NCBI GenBank assembly: GCA_038215275.1
Contig: JBBQRA010000108.1
Span: 1-19,572, forward strand
Reading direction: 5' to 3'
DNA length: 19,572 bases
Origin: Ga0077553 sp038215275
GTDB taxonomy: Bacteria > Acidobacteriota > Terriglobia > Bryobacterales > Bryobacteraceae
A model generated the notes under the pieces. The model saw only the letters and a list, made by a program, of their open reading frames with translations, was not told the origin of the DNA and searched no databases. Position 1 is the stretch's first letter, and each line of letters begins with the position of its first letter. The translations under genes and the position numbers were made by a program. Positions 1 through 7,406 of the stretch are shown here, in pieces.

Positions 1-330
1 GACAACGAGAAAAAGATGATCGCCGAGATGTACGACATGGCCGAAGGGGTTCTGCGGGCGGCCAAGGCAGAGATTCTGCCGTTCGAGCGCGGCTGGTTGG
101 ATAACTTCGGCAGCGCGATCCACGAGCATGGGACGTGCCGGATGGGCGAAGATCCGAGGCGCAGTGCGCTGAACGGGTTCAACCAAATGCACGATGTGAA
201 GAATCTGTTTGTGGTCGATGGCTCGGCGTTCACTACGGCGTCCGAGAAGAACCCGACGCTGACGATTCTGGCGTTGGCTTGGCGATCGACTGACTATTTG
301 GCCGAAGAGATGCGCAAAGACAATATCTAG
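1..330 (+). CDS. GMC family oxidoreductase, C-terminal fragment
   Basis: This is the last 109 residues of an FAD-dependent glucose-methanol-choline oxidoreductase; the FAD-binding part lies left of the window. The reading frame is open from base 1. The visible part is the GMC C-terminal substrate domain, with the HEHGTCRMG signature (first His at residue 41, bases 121-123, aligning with the catalytic His of glucose oxidase), then NLFVVDGSAF and SEKNPTLTI (Asn at residue 84, aligning with the second active-site His/Asn). Family members oxidise sugar or alcohol hydroxyls and pass electrons to oxygen, quinone or cytochrome c; relatives in Acidobacteriota are often glucoside 3-dehydrogenase-like (inference). 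Its stop shares a CTAG with the stop of the convergent DUF1080 gene. The family call is firm; the substrate is unknown. Confidence 0.9.
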   Translation, partial: DNEKKMIAEMYDMAEGVLRAAKAEILPFERGWLDNFGSAIHEHGTCRMGEDPRRSALNGFNQMHDVKNLFVVDGSAFTTASEKNPTLTILALAWRSTDYLAEEMRKDNI

Positions 331-1268
331 CGGACGAGTGGTGTGACCGTAAGCTTGCGGATTTCCACTGCGCCATGGTCGCCCTGCACGCTAATGGGGC
401 CGGGGACGGCCTCATTCGGGTCGTGGGCCATGGCGGTGAGGCCTTCGACTTCGGCGCGGTCGATGACGGTGACGCCATTAACGATGATGGTGACCGTGCG
501 GCCGACGAGGCGGATGTCGTAGGTATTCCATTCGCCGGGCTTCTTGGTGGCGTTTTCGCGTGGCTTGATCCGGCTATAGAGCGCGCCCGTTCCATGCGTG
601 TCTGGCGCCTTGCCGAAGTCGTCGATGATTTGAACTTCGTACCGGCCCCGGAGACCAAGGCCGCCGTTGGAGCCAGTGCCCAAGCGGAACTCGCCATGCA
701 GTTCAAAGTTCCAGAACTTCTGGCTGGAGACGAGGTTATTGGCTCCGGCGACGTTCTTCATGATGCCGTTCTCGACCTTCCAGCCGAGGGAGTGACCGTG
801 AACCAGGGCGGACCAATTACTGAGGTCCTTGCCGTTGAAGAGTTCGACAGGTTTGCCGGACTTCCAATTGCCGTCTTCGGTGTCTTTGATCACCGGGGCG
901 CGTTTCCCGAGGAAGGTCATCTTCGAGGTTGGATTGCCCTCCACCTGGAACTCGCCGACGAGATCTCCGTTGACGATGCGGGCGGTGTAGACACCTTTGT
1001 TGGTGCCGGTCGGCTTTCGAAGGTAGTTCCGCTCGAAAACGAATCGCAGGACGCCGCCTTTCAAGCCAATTTCCGGGATCGCGTTCATGTCGCCGCCGGG
1101 AGCTCCGACGAAACGTCCCTTGATGGCGGAGGTGTCAGCGCCGTCTACCTCCAGCCACCAGGCGCGGTGGCGGGGTTCGTTCGCGACAGTGATGTTCCAA
1201 CGGCCATTGAAATCAACGTCTTTCGCCAGCCCGGCGAGGGACAGCAGGAAGAAAATAGCGATGCGCAT
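327..1268 (-). CDS. Secreted DUF1080 (3-keto-disaccharide hydrolase family) protein with extra N-terminal domain
   Basis: A 313-residue protein starting at the ATG at 1268. That start gives a clean Sec leader (MRIAIFFLLSLAGLA); the frame stays open to 1364, but that extension is polar and hides the leader. Residues about 18-125 form a separate beta-rich domain beginning FNGRWNITV, loosely lipocalin-like, which I do not recognise as a named family. Residues about 140-310 are the DUF1080 concanavalin-like fold, with VELFNGKDLSNW, LGWKVENG, GRYEVQIIDDFG, KPGEWNTYDI and PISVQGDHGAVEIRKL. The family (PF06439) includes hydrolases of 3-keto-glycosides made by GMC-type 3-dehydrogenases, which fits the GMC gene it faces. 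It is divergent from the enolase/cytochrome run. Family call strong, reaction inferred. Confidence 0.87.
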   Translation of the reverse strand: MRIAIFFLLSLAGLAKDVDFNGRWNITVANEPRHRAWWLEVDGADTSAIKGRFVGAPGGDMNAIPEIGLKGGVLRFVFERNYLRKPTGTNKGVYTARIVNGDLVGEFQVEGNPTSKMTFLGKRAPVIKDTEDGNWKSGKPVELFNGKDLSNWSALVHGHSLGWKVENGIMKNVAGANNLVSSQKFWNFELHGEFRLGTGSNGGLGLRGRYEVQIIDDFGKAPDTHGTGALYSRIKPRENATKKPGEWNTYDIRLVGRTVTIIVNGVTVIDRAEVEGLTAMAHDPNEAVPGPISVQGDHGAVEIRKLTVTPLVR

Positions 1269-1323
1269 GAAACCGCGAGTGTACCATTGCGCCTCGTCCT
1301 CCGTTTCGATAGAGTTGCGGCTT
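1269..1323. promoter_or_regulatory. Divergent intergenic region, probable promoters for DUF1080 gene and enolase run
   Basis: These 55 bases separate the heads of the minus-strand DUF1080 gene and the plus-strand enolase-superfamily run, so both transcripts probably begin here or just inside the opposite gene. I see no convincing -35/-10 pair, operator palindrome or strong Shine-Dalgarno in either direction. The call rests on gene orientation alone. Confidence 0.3.
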
Positions 1324-2412
1324 ATGGGAAACGCAGTTTTGACTCGACGCGCACGGTTAGCCATGCCGGTGGCGCCCGCGATTTCGGCCGGTCCACTGGC
1401 GATTGCCGGGGGACGAATGTGGCGGTTGCGGGAACCGAGCGGACGAACTTACAGCATCATCCGTCTCGACACCCGGAGCGGGCTGAAGGGCTATGGCGAA
1501 GCCGGCGAGGCAGAGGCTGCGGAGTTCAAGCGGATTCTGGCGCAGGTGCAGGGCCGGGAGGCGACGTCCTTTGAGGTGCTGGGGCTGACGGGGCCGATGC
1601 GCGGGGCCATCAACGTGGCGATGCTGGATATTGTGGGGCGGGCGACGCAGGCGCCCATCTATCAGGTGTTGGGTGGGCCAACGCGGCATAAGGCGCGGGC
1701 CATTGCGACCGTGAAGAATTCGAACAACGTGGAATTGGCAATGGAGGCTGGCTACCGAGCGTTTGCCGTCCCGCTGCCACCCCCGCCGTTTCCGAACTCC
1801 GGCAAGCAGTACGTGAATCTGGTGCTGTCGCTGTGGGAGGAGTTGCAGAAGAACGGTGGCGACTACGTGCTCGATGGAGCCATGCGGTTGACCCCGGGGG
1901 ATGCGCAGATGGTGGCTGCAGTGCTAGAAAAGGAGCATCCGTTATTCCTGGATGAGCCGTGCCGGCTGACACAGCTCCGGCAGGTTGCCAAGATTAGCGA
2001 AGAGTCGGTGACGCCGCTGGGCTTCGGCCGGGATGTGGATTCGCTCGACGTATTTCAGGATTTGATGCGCGAGCAGGCCGTGGACGTGTTGCGGCCGACG
2101 CTGCAGCGGTTGGGCATCTCGGCGATCCGCCGATTGAGCGCGATGGCGGAGACCTACTATACGGCGGTCGCGCCGTTCCATGATGGCGGTGCGCTGGGTA
2201 CGGCCGCCGGGTTGCAGTTGGCGGCGAGCCTGCCGAACTTCTTTGCTTTGCAGGTCCCGCGGGTAAGCCCGAGTGAACGGCAGGCTCGGGACGCCATGAT
2301 GTCCGGCTGGAATGAACCCGTGAAGGATGGTTTCTTTGAGCTGCCGACGGGTCCGGGGTTGGGCGTGACCGTGGACGAGAAGGCGCTGGATCGCTACGAG
2401 GTGAAGCTGTGA
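1324..2412 (+). CDS. Degenerate enolase-superfamily (mandelate racemase/muconate lactonizing-like) protein
   Basis: A 362-residue protein if the ATG at 1324 is used; TTG 1339 and ATG 1363 are alternatives, and none has a strong ribosome site. The N-terminus LTRRARLAMPVAPAISAGP resembles a Tat leader. The enolase-superfamily fold is recognisable from YSIIRLDTRSGLKGYGEAGE, GAINVAMLDIVGRATQAPIY and QVLGGP, but catalytic positions are lost compared with the downstream paralogue. The barrel Lys region reads AFAVPLPPPP (no Lys). The first-ligand site is LDGAM (Asp184 kept, general-acid His replaced by Ala). LDEP has Asp210 where Glu is expected. GFGRD has Arg236 instead of the third metal Glu. RPTLQRLG has Thr259 instead of Asp, and APFHD has Phe285 instead of His. 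It is probably a non-catalytic homologue or has altered chemistry. It overlaps the next gene by 1 bp. Confidence 0.8.
   Translation: MGNAVLTRRARLAMPVAPAISAGPLAIAGGRMWRLREPSGRTYSIIRLDTRSGLKGYGEAGEAEAAEFKRILAQVQGREATSFEVLGLTGPMRGAINVAMLDIVGRATQAPIYQVLGGPTRHKARAIATVKNSNNVELAMEAGYRAFAVPLPPPPFPNSGKQYVNLVLSLWEELQKNGGDYVLDGAMRLTPGDAQMVAAVLEKEHPLFLDEPCRLTQLRQVAKISEESVTPLGFGRDVDSLDVFQDLMREQAVDVLRPTLQRLGISAIRRLSAMAETYYTAVAPFHDGGALGTAAGLQLAASLPNFFALQVPRVSPSERQARDAMMSGWNEPVKDGFFELPTGPGLGVTVDEKALDRYEVKL
2399..2404 (+). promoter_or_regulatory. Ribosome binding site of second enolase-superfamily gene
   Basis: AGGTGA lies 7 nt before the ATG at 2412, inside the 3' end of the upstream gene. It supports the ATG at 2412 rather than GTG 2409, and together with the TGATG junction it suggests translational coupling. 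Confidence 0.65.
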
Positions 2413-3722
2413 TGCGGAGACGTGGATTTCTAGGCTTGGCGGGCGCTGCGCCTGCAATGGGCGGTAAGTTTGTCGATTCCTGTGGCTGCGCGATGATGCC
2501 GCAAGCGGCGGCCGCTCCACTCGGCGCCGATGCGTTTGAGAAGGTGGGGTCCAAACTGCGGATCACGAACGTCAAGGTGTTCGGCGTGTCGCTGACGCCG
2601 CAGTCGGACCGGCCTTATGTGTTCGTGAAGATCGAGACGAACCAGGGACTGATCGGCTGGGGCGAAGGAACTCTCGAAGGAAAAGCCGCCGCGGTGATGT
2701 CCTGCGTCGAGGATTTCAAGGAGTTTCTGATTGGCGCGGACCCCATGCAGGTGGAACACCACTGGCAGTCGATGTACGTCCATAGTTTTTATCGCGCGGG
2801 GCCGGTGATTGGATCGGCGATCAGCGGGATTGATCAAGCCTTGTGGGACATTCGCGGCAAGGCGTTGAACATGCCGGTGTATAAGCTCCTGGGCGGGCCG
2901 ATGGATCCGCGCGGAGTGCGGGGCTATTATCACTTACGGGCGCGGAGTAAGGAGGACCTGCCGCGGCTGCGCGAAGAGGCGCGGAAGCAGGGGATCACCT
3001 GTTTCAAGAGCGGCATTCCCGGCTACTACGAATGGATCGAGACGAATAAGAAGATTTCGGCCGCGGTGCAGGCGATGGCCGATCTGCGAGAGGGCCTGGG
3101 GCCGGACATCGATATCGGCATCGACTTCCATGCGAAGACGTCTCCGAGTGTGGCTTCAATTTTGGTGAAGGAAGTAGAGCCGTTGAATTTGCTCTTCGTT
3201 GAGGAGCCGTGCCCGCCCGAGAATGTGAAGGCGATGCAGCGGATCGCGAAACGGTCGACGACGCCGATTGCGACCGGTGAGCGGTTGGTGGCCCACTACG
3301 GTTGCCGTGAGGTGATTGAACTGGGCGTGGCGGATATCATCCAGACCGATATCAATCATGTGGGCGGAATCACTGCGTTGTGGAAGGTTGGCGCGATGGC
3401 CGGGATTTCAGGAATCTCGATGGCGCCCCACGCTTGCGAAGGGCCGATCGGCGGCTTGGCGACGGTGCATGTGGATGCGGCGATGCCGAACTTCCTGGTG
3501 CAGGAGATCTGCAGTGGCGTTGAGGTGGGTCCGAATGAGAAAGTGTGGGCAGAGTGGTTGGGTTTCCCGGCCATGCGGATGGTGAACGGACGGTTCCCGC
3601 TTTCGGACAAGCCGGGTTTGGGTTTTGAGTTGACCGAGGATGCGCTAAAGAAGTACCCGTTTGGCGGAACGAAGCCAATGGCGCGTGTCTTTCACGAGGA
3701 TGGATCTGTAGCGGAATGGTAG
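2412..3722 (+). CDS. Tat-exported galactonate dehydratase-like enolase-superfamily enzyme
   Basis: 436 residues. The start at 2412 overlaps the previous stop (TGATG) and has an AGGTGA site. The leader MRRRGFLGLAGAAPAMGG carries a Tat-type RRxFL motif, followed by a Cys-rich stretch (DSCGCAMMP), so the enzyme is probably exported. The mandelate racemase N-terminal cap (LRITNVKVFGVSL to about residue 150) is followed by the barrel with a full catalytic set: Lys199 (CFKSG), Asp238 and His240 (DFH), Glu264 (VEEP), Glu290 (TGER), Asp313 (QTDINHVGGI) and His340 (MAPHACEGP). The DFH / EEP / GER / D-x-x-H-x-GGI / H pattern follows bacterial D-galactonate dehydratase, which dehydrates aldonic acids to 2-keto-3-deoxy acids using Mg2+. 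Acid-sugar dehydratase activity is a good inference; the exact substrate is not. Its last 7 bp overlap the cytochrome gene. Confidence 0.9.
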   Translation: MRRRGFLGLAGAAPAMGGKFVDSCGCAMMPQAAAAPLGADAFEKVGSKLRITNVKVFGVSLTPQSDRPYVFVKIETNQGLIGWGEGTLEGKAAAVMSCVEDFKEFLIGADPMQVEHHWQSMYVHSFYRAGPVIGSAISGIDQALWDIRGKALNMPVYKLLGGPMDPRGVRGYYHLRARSKEDLPRLREEARKQGITCFKSGIPGYYEWIETNKKISAAVQAMADLREGLGPDIDIGIDFHAKTSPSVASILVKEVEPLNLLFVEEPCPPENVKAMQRIAKRSTTPIATGERLVAHYGCREVIELGVADIIQTDINHVGGITALWKVGAMAGISGISMAPHACEGPIGGLATVHVDAAMPNFLVQEICSGVEVGPNEKVWAEWLGFPAMRMVNGRFPLSDKPGLGFELTEDALKKYPFGGTKPMARVFHEDGSVAEW

Positions 3723-6019
3723 CAATCAGAATTGGGTTCGTTTTGTCTCTGGCTGCATTGGCTCACGCCGATGACTTCACGGAGAAGATCCGGCCGGTGC
3801 TGGCTGAGAATTGCGCGAAATGCCATAACCCGGCAAATCCGCGGAACCGGTTGAACTTTCTGAAGGCCAATGCGGCGACCGATGTGGAAACCCAGCGGTC
3901 GCTTTGGCGTAACGTGGCGACGCAGTTGCGCAACCGGACGATGCCGCCTGGCGAGGCGAAGATGGCCGAAGCCGATCGAATGGATGTGGCCAACTGGATT
4001 GAGACTCGTCTCCGCAATACCGGCTGTACCAGTAGCGAGTACGCTGGTTTCGTCGCCTCGCGGCGTTTGAACCGGCGGGAGTGGAAGAACACGATTCGCG
4101 ACCTCTTCGGGCTCGATGTGATCGCGCCGGACCTGTTCCCGGCTGATGAATCGGGCGGCGCGGGTTTCGATACCAATGGAGAGACGCTCTACGTTCCGCC
4201 GATGATGCTGGAGCGGTATCTGGAAGCGGCGACAACGGTGCTGGACCGGATTGTCGTGACGCCGCCTTTCAACAAAGTGGTCCTTTCGCATGAGTTGAAT
4301 CCTATGACGGCGCCGCCGAAGGGGATCAAGCCGAGCCGGTTCGTGGACCCAGAGGTAGAGCTGACGACCAACGTTTCGGTGCTCGCCGAAGGGCCGTATA
4401 CCATCCGGGTTTCCGTGGAGCGGCCGAAGCTGACCCCATTCACGTTGAAGGTGAAAGTTGATGGAGCTGAGGTGGGGACGCTGTCCTACGCCCGGGACTC
4501 GGGTGGCGGGGCGACGGCACGGTTGGCGACGGCGACGCTGTCGCGCGGCGCTCACACAATTTCCGTCGTCACCGGGACGGAGCGGGTGGAATTCTACAGC
4601 GTGACGGTGGACCAGCGGCCGACGCCGATGGCGGCCGAGAAGCGGGCGCTGCATTTTCAGTTGTTGGGTTTGGAAGTGGGCCAGTCGCCGGTGGATCCGC
4701 GGGCGGCGGCGCGGCGGGTTTTGCGGCAGGTGCTGCCGAAGGCGTTCCGGAGGCCGGTGGAGGACGCGGAAGTAGAACAGTTCCTCGGCCTGTACGACCG
4801 CGGCGCCAAGCGGGGAGACCCGTTTGAAGAGAACGTGAAGCTAGCGTTGAAAGCGGTGCTGGTTTCGCCCCGGTTCCTTTTCAAAGTGGAAGAGCCGGAT
4901 TCGCGGCCTGGGATTCAGCGGATCGGCCAATATGAGATGGCTTCGCGGCTATCGTACTTCCTGTGGTCGACGATGCCGGATGCGGAGTTGCTGCAGTTGG
5001 CCGGGGCCGGGAAGTTGCAGGATCCGGCGGTGCTGGCGGCGCAGGTGGGCCGGATGATTGACGATCCGCGGTCGCGGGTATTTGCCAACGGCTTCATGGG
5101 CCAATGGCTGGGGACGCAGGAGGTAGGCGGACGGTCGATGCCGTTGCTGACCGAGTTGCAGCATTTCTACACGCCCGAAGCGGCAGCGGATCTGCGCGAG
5201 CAACCCGAACTCATGTACCACTACCTGCTGACGGCGAATCGCAGTTTGCTCGAATTGTTAACGGGCAACTATACGTTCTTGACCGAGCGGCTGGTGAAGT
5301 ACTACGAGCTTGAAGGCAAAGTGAAGCTGGGTCCGGGGCCGGGGTTCCACAAGGTGGATTGGCCGGACACGAAGCGAGCCGGTGTGCTGGGACTGGCTTC
5401 TGTGCTGGGAATGACCTCGCACTACAAAGAGGCGAGTCCGGTGCTGCGGGGGGCTTGGGTGTTGGAGACCTTGCTGGGAACTCCCGTGCCGCCGCCTCCG
5501 GCCGATGTCCCGCCGCTCGATGCCGTGAAGGCGTCGAACAAGAAACTGACCATGCGGGAGATGCTGGCCAAGCACCGGGAGAACGTCTCTTGCGCCGCTT
5601 GTCATAACCTGATGGACCCGATCGGGCTGGGTCTTGAGAACTTCGACTGGATGGGCCGGTGGCGCGATACCGAGGCCGATGGCCGGCCGGTGGACGCCTC
5701 CGGGGCGCTGCCGAGCGGCGAGAAGTTTGATGGTCCGGAGGAGTTGCGAGGCATACTGCTGCAACGCAAAGAGGAGTTTCTCCGGCAGTTAGTAGGCAAG
5801 ACGTTGGGATATGCGTTGGGCCGCGGATTGCAGGATGGCGACCAGTGTACGATTCAACGGCTGATGGACAACCTGGCGAAGGATGGCTATTCCGCACGAA
5901 CCTTAATCCGGGATATTGTAGTGAGTACACCGTTCCGTAATTCACAAAGCGACGCGGTGGTAAGCGAGAGCCACGGTCCGGCGAAGAAGGCTCCCCGCCG
6001 GTTATTGGGAACCAAGTAG
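3716..6019 (+). CDS. Exported c-type cytochrome-like DUF1587/DUF1592/DUF1588/DUF1585 protein
   Basis: 767 residues, close to the usual length for this Planctomycetota/Acidobacteriota family. A Sec leader (MVAIRIGFVLSLAALAHA) precedes a small cytochrome-like segment with CAKCH at residues 33-37 and the usual TMPPGE Met further on. Next come DUF1587 (about 116-180, LNRREWKNTIRDLFGLD), a beta-rich middle (about 190-300), DUF1595 (about 320-380), DUF1592 (about 400-525, MASRLSYFLWSTMPD), DUF1588 (about 555-640, with a second haem motif CAACH at 626-630 followed by NLMDPIGLGLENFD) and DUF1585 (about 675-750, LVGKTLGYALGRGL). Two CxxCH motifs imply two covalent haems if matured. The biochemical role of the family is unknown; electron transfer outside the cytoplasm is inferred. 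The gene overlaps the dehydratase gene by 7 bp and is followed after 10 bp by its usual partner, DUF1552. Confidence 0.92.
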   Translation: MVAIRIGFVLSLAALAHADDFTEKIRPVLAENCAKCHNPANPRNRLNFLKANAATDVETQRSLWRNVATQLRNRTMPPGEAKMAEADRMDVANWIETRLRNTGCTSSEYAGFVASRRLNRREWKNTIRDLFGLDVIAPDLFPADESGGAGFDTNGETLYVPPMMLERYLEAATTVLDRIVVTPPFNKVVLSHELNPMTAPPKGIKPSRFVDPEVELTTNVSVLAEGPYTIRVSVERPKLTPFTLKVKVDGAEVGTLSYARDSGGGATARLATATLSRGAHTISVVTGTERVEFYSVTVDQRPTPMAAEKRALHFQLLGLEVGQSPVDPRAAARRVLRQVLPKAFRRPVEDAEVEQFLGLYDRGAKRGDPFEENVKLALKAVLVSPRFLFKVEEPDSRPGIQRIGQYEMASRLSYFLWSTMPDAELLQLAGAGKLQDPAVLAAQVGRMIDDPRSRVFANGFMGQWLGTQEVGGRSMPLLTELQHFYTPEAAADLREQPELMYHYLLTANRSLLELLTGNYTFLTERLVKYYELEGKVKLGPGPGFHKVDWPDTKRAGVLGLASVLGMTSHYKEASPVLRGAWVLETLLGTPVPPPPADVPPLDAVKASNKKLTMREMLAKHRENVSCAACHNLMDPIGLGLENFDWMGRWRDTEADGRPVDASGALPSGEKFDGPEELRGILLQRKEEFLRQLVGKTLGYALGRGLQDGDQCTIQRLMDNLAKDGYSARTLIRDIVVSTPFRNSQSDAVVSESHGPAKKAPRRLLGTK

Positions 6020-6022
6020 GAG
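6018..6022 (+). promoter_or_regulatory. Ribosome binding site of DUF1552 gene
   Basis: AGGAG lies 7 nt before the ATG at 6030 and overlaps the TAG stop (6017-6019) of the DUF1592 gene. It is one of the clearest Shine-Dalgarno sites in the window and indicates coupled expression of the pair. Confidence 0.7.
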
Positions 6023-6029
6023 AATCAGC

Positions 6030-7406
6030 ATGGTCAGACAGTTTTCCCGACGGACGATTTTGCGAGGGATCGGCGCGGCGGTCTCGACGCCGTGGATGGA
6101 GGCGAGCCTGCTGGGCGCGCCGAAAGCGGCAGTCGACGGGCTGTCGGAGCCCCCGCTGCGGATGGCTTGCCTGTTCATTCCGAACGGCGTGCGGCCAGAC
6201 TTCTGGACGCCCCCGGGCGATGGGGAAGCGTACGAATTCACGACGCACCTAAAGCCGCTCGAACCGCTGAAGAACGACTTTCTACTGCTTGAGAATTTGT
6301 GGAACAAGAATACGGTGGGCCGCAATGGGCACTGGCCCAAGGTACCGGCTTGGCTTTCGGGCGGGTTTGTGGAGCGGACGACGGGCGGCGACCTGGATGC
6401 CGGCGGCAGGACGGTAGATCAGGCCGTGGCGCAGCGGATCGGCCACGAAACTCCATTGATGTCGCTTGAGTTGGGTATCGACGCGCCACGGACTGGCATC
6501 GATACGGCAGGCGGAGGATTCCCCCGCGCGCTGGGTTCGTTTTTGTCGTGGGCCGATCCGAAGACGCCGGTGCCGAAAGAGATCGTCCCGCAGTTGGCGT
6601 TTGACCGGCTGTTCCGGAACCGGCGGGCGCCGGTGGTCTCCGGGCTGGACCCGAAGTCCCCCGAGGTGCTGGGTTCTTTGCAGCGGGACGAAACGAGCGT
6701 TCTGGATCTGGTACGGGAGCAGGCCCGGGCGCTGCGCGCGAAAGGAAGCAAGACCGACCAGGCGCGATTGGACGAGTACTTCGAGTCGGTTCGTTCGGTA
6801 GAACGCCGTTTGGAAGCCTCGATGAAGCCGCAGAAGCGGTGGATCAACGAAGGGAAGTTCCCGCTTGACCGGCCCGTGGCCGGGACGCCGGCCACGCACA
6901 AAGAGCACTTGCAGTTGATGTTGGACATCATGCTGCTCGCTTTCTGGACGGATTCAACGCGGGTGGCGACGATGATGATGGGCGACGCGCAGTCGTCCCA
7001 GGACTATGGGTTCCTCGAAGGTGTGAAGGGCAATTGGCACGGCATCTCGCATCACCGGGACATCCCGGAGGGACGGGGGCAGTACGAGAAAATCGTCAAC
7101 TGGCAGATGGAGCAGTTTGCGGCGTTCCTGACGAAGATGAAGAGCCTGAAGGAAGGCGAGCGGTCGCTGCTCGACAACTCGATGGTGCTATTCGGCTCGT
7201 CGCTCAAGTGCGGCAATCGGCATCTCGAGGAGAACCTGCCTCTGATTCTGGCGGGACGCGGGAAGGGTACGCTGCGTCCGGGCCGGCGCGTGCGTGCGGA
7301 GGCAAAGACGCCGTTCTGCAACCTGCATCTGGCGATGATGCACCGGATGGGCGTAAAGGAAGAGTCGTTCGGCGATAGCACTGGGGTGCTGGGCGGATTG
7401 GCCTAG
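6030..7406 (+). CDS. Tat-exported DUF1552 protein
   Basis: 458 residues, the normal family length. The N-terminus has a textbook twin-arginine leader (SRRTILRGIGAAVSTPW), so it should be exported folded, perhaps with a cofactor. Family landmarks are RMACLFIPNGVRPDFWTP, KPLEPLKNDFLLLENLWN, GHWPKVPAWLSG, DAGGRTVDQAVAQRIG, SLELGIDAPRTG, SVERRLEAS, GNWHGISHHRDIPEGRG, YEKIVNWQMEQFAAFL, DNSMVLFGSSLKCGNRH and LPLILAGRGKGTLRPGR. DUF1552 proteins are distantly related to the alkaline-phosphatase-like DUF1501 group (family knowledge, low certainty) and are typically encoded next to DUF1592 cytochromes, as here. Function is unknown. It is the last gene of the plus-strand run and shares a CTAG with the convergent transglutaminase stop. 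Confidence 0.92.
   Translation: MVRQFSRRTILRGIGAAVSTPWMEASLLGAPKAAVDGLSEPPLRMACLFIPNGVRPDFWTPPGDGEAYEFTTHLKPLEPLKNDFLLLENLWNKNTVGRNGHWPKVPAWLSGGFVERTTGGDLDAGGRTVDQAVAQRIGHETPLMSLELGIDAPRTGIDTAGGGFPRALGSFLSWADPKTPVPKEIVPQLAFDRLFRNRRAPVVSGLDPKSPEVLGSLQRDETSVLDLVREQARALRAKGSKTDQARLDEYFESVRSVERRLEASMKPQKRWINEGKFPLDRPVAGTPATHKEHLQLMLDIMLLAFWTDSTRVATMMMGDAQSSQDYGFLEGVKGNWHGISHHRDIPEGRGQYEKIVNWQMEQFAAFLTKMKSLKEGERSLLDNSMVLFGSSLKCGNRHLEENLPLILAGRGKGTLRPGRRVRAEAKTPFCNLHLAMMHRMGVKEESFGDSTGVLGGLA

Noticed and set aside
1269..1364. Longer N-terminus for the first DUF1080 protein
   Set aside because: The extra 32 residues are polar and would bury a good Sec leader that begins at the ATG at 1268.
375..1574. 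399-residue plus-strand frame across the DUF1080 gene
   Set aside because: It is antisense to a clear DUF1080 protein, has no recognisable domain or leader, and is low-complexity Ala/Gly/Val/Asp-rich as expected for a GC-rich shadow frame.
3692..4654. 320-residue minus-strand frame inside the DUF1592 gene
   Set aside because: Arg/His/Pro-rich shadow translation of a well-supported gene with no motif of its own.
5211..6248. 345-residue minus-strand frame spanning the DUF1592-DUF1552 junction
   Set aside because: It crosses two confirmed genes and their ribosome site, and is Arg/Pro/Ser-rich shadow sequence.
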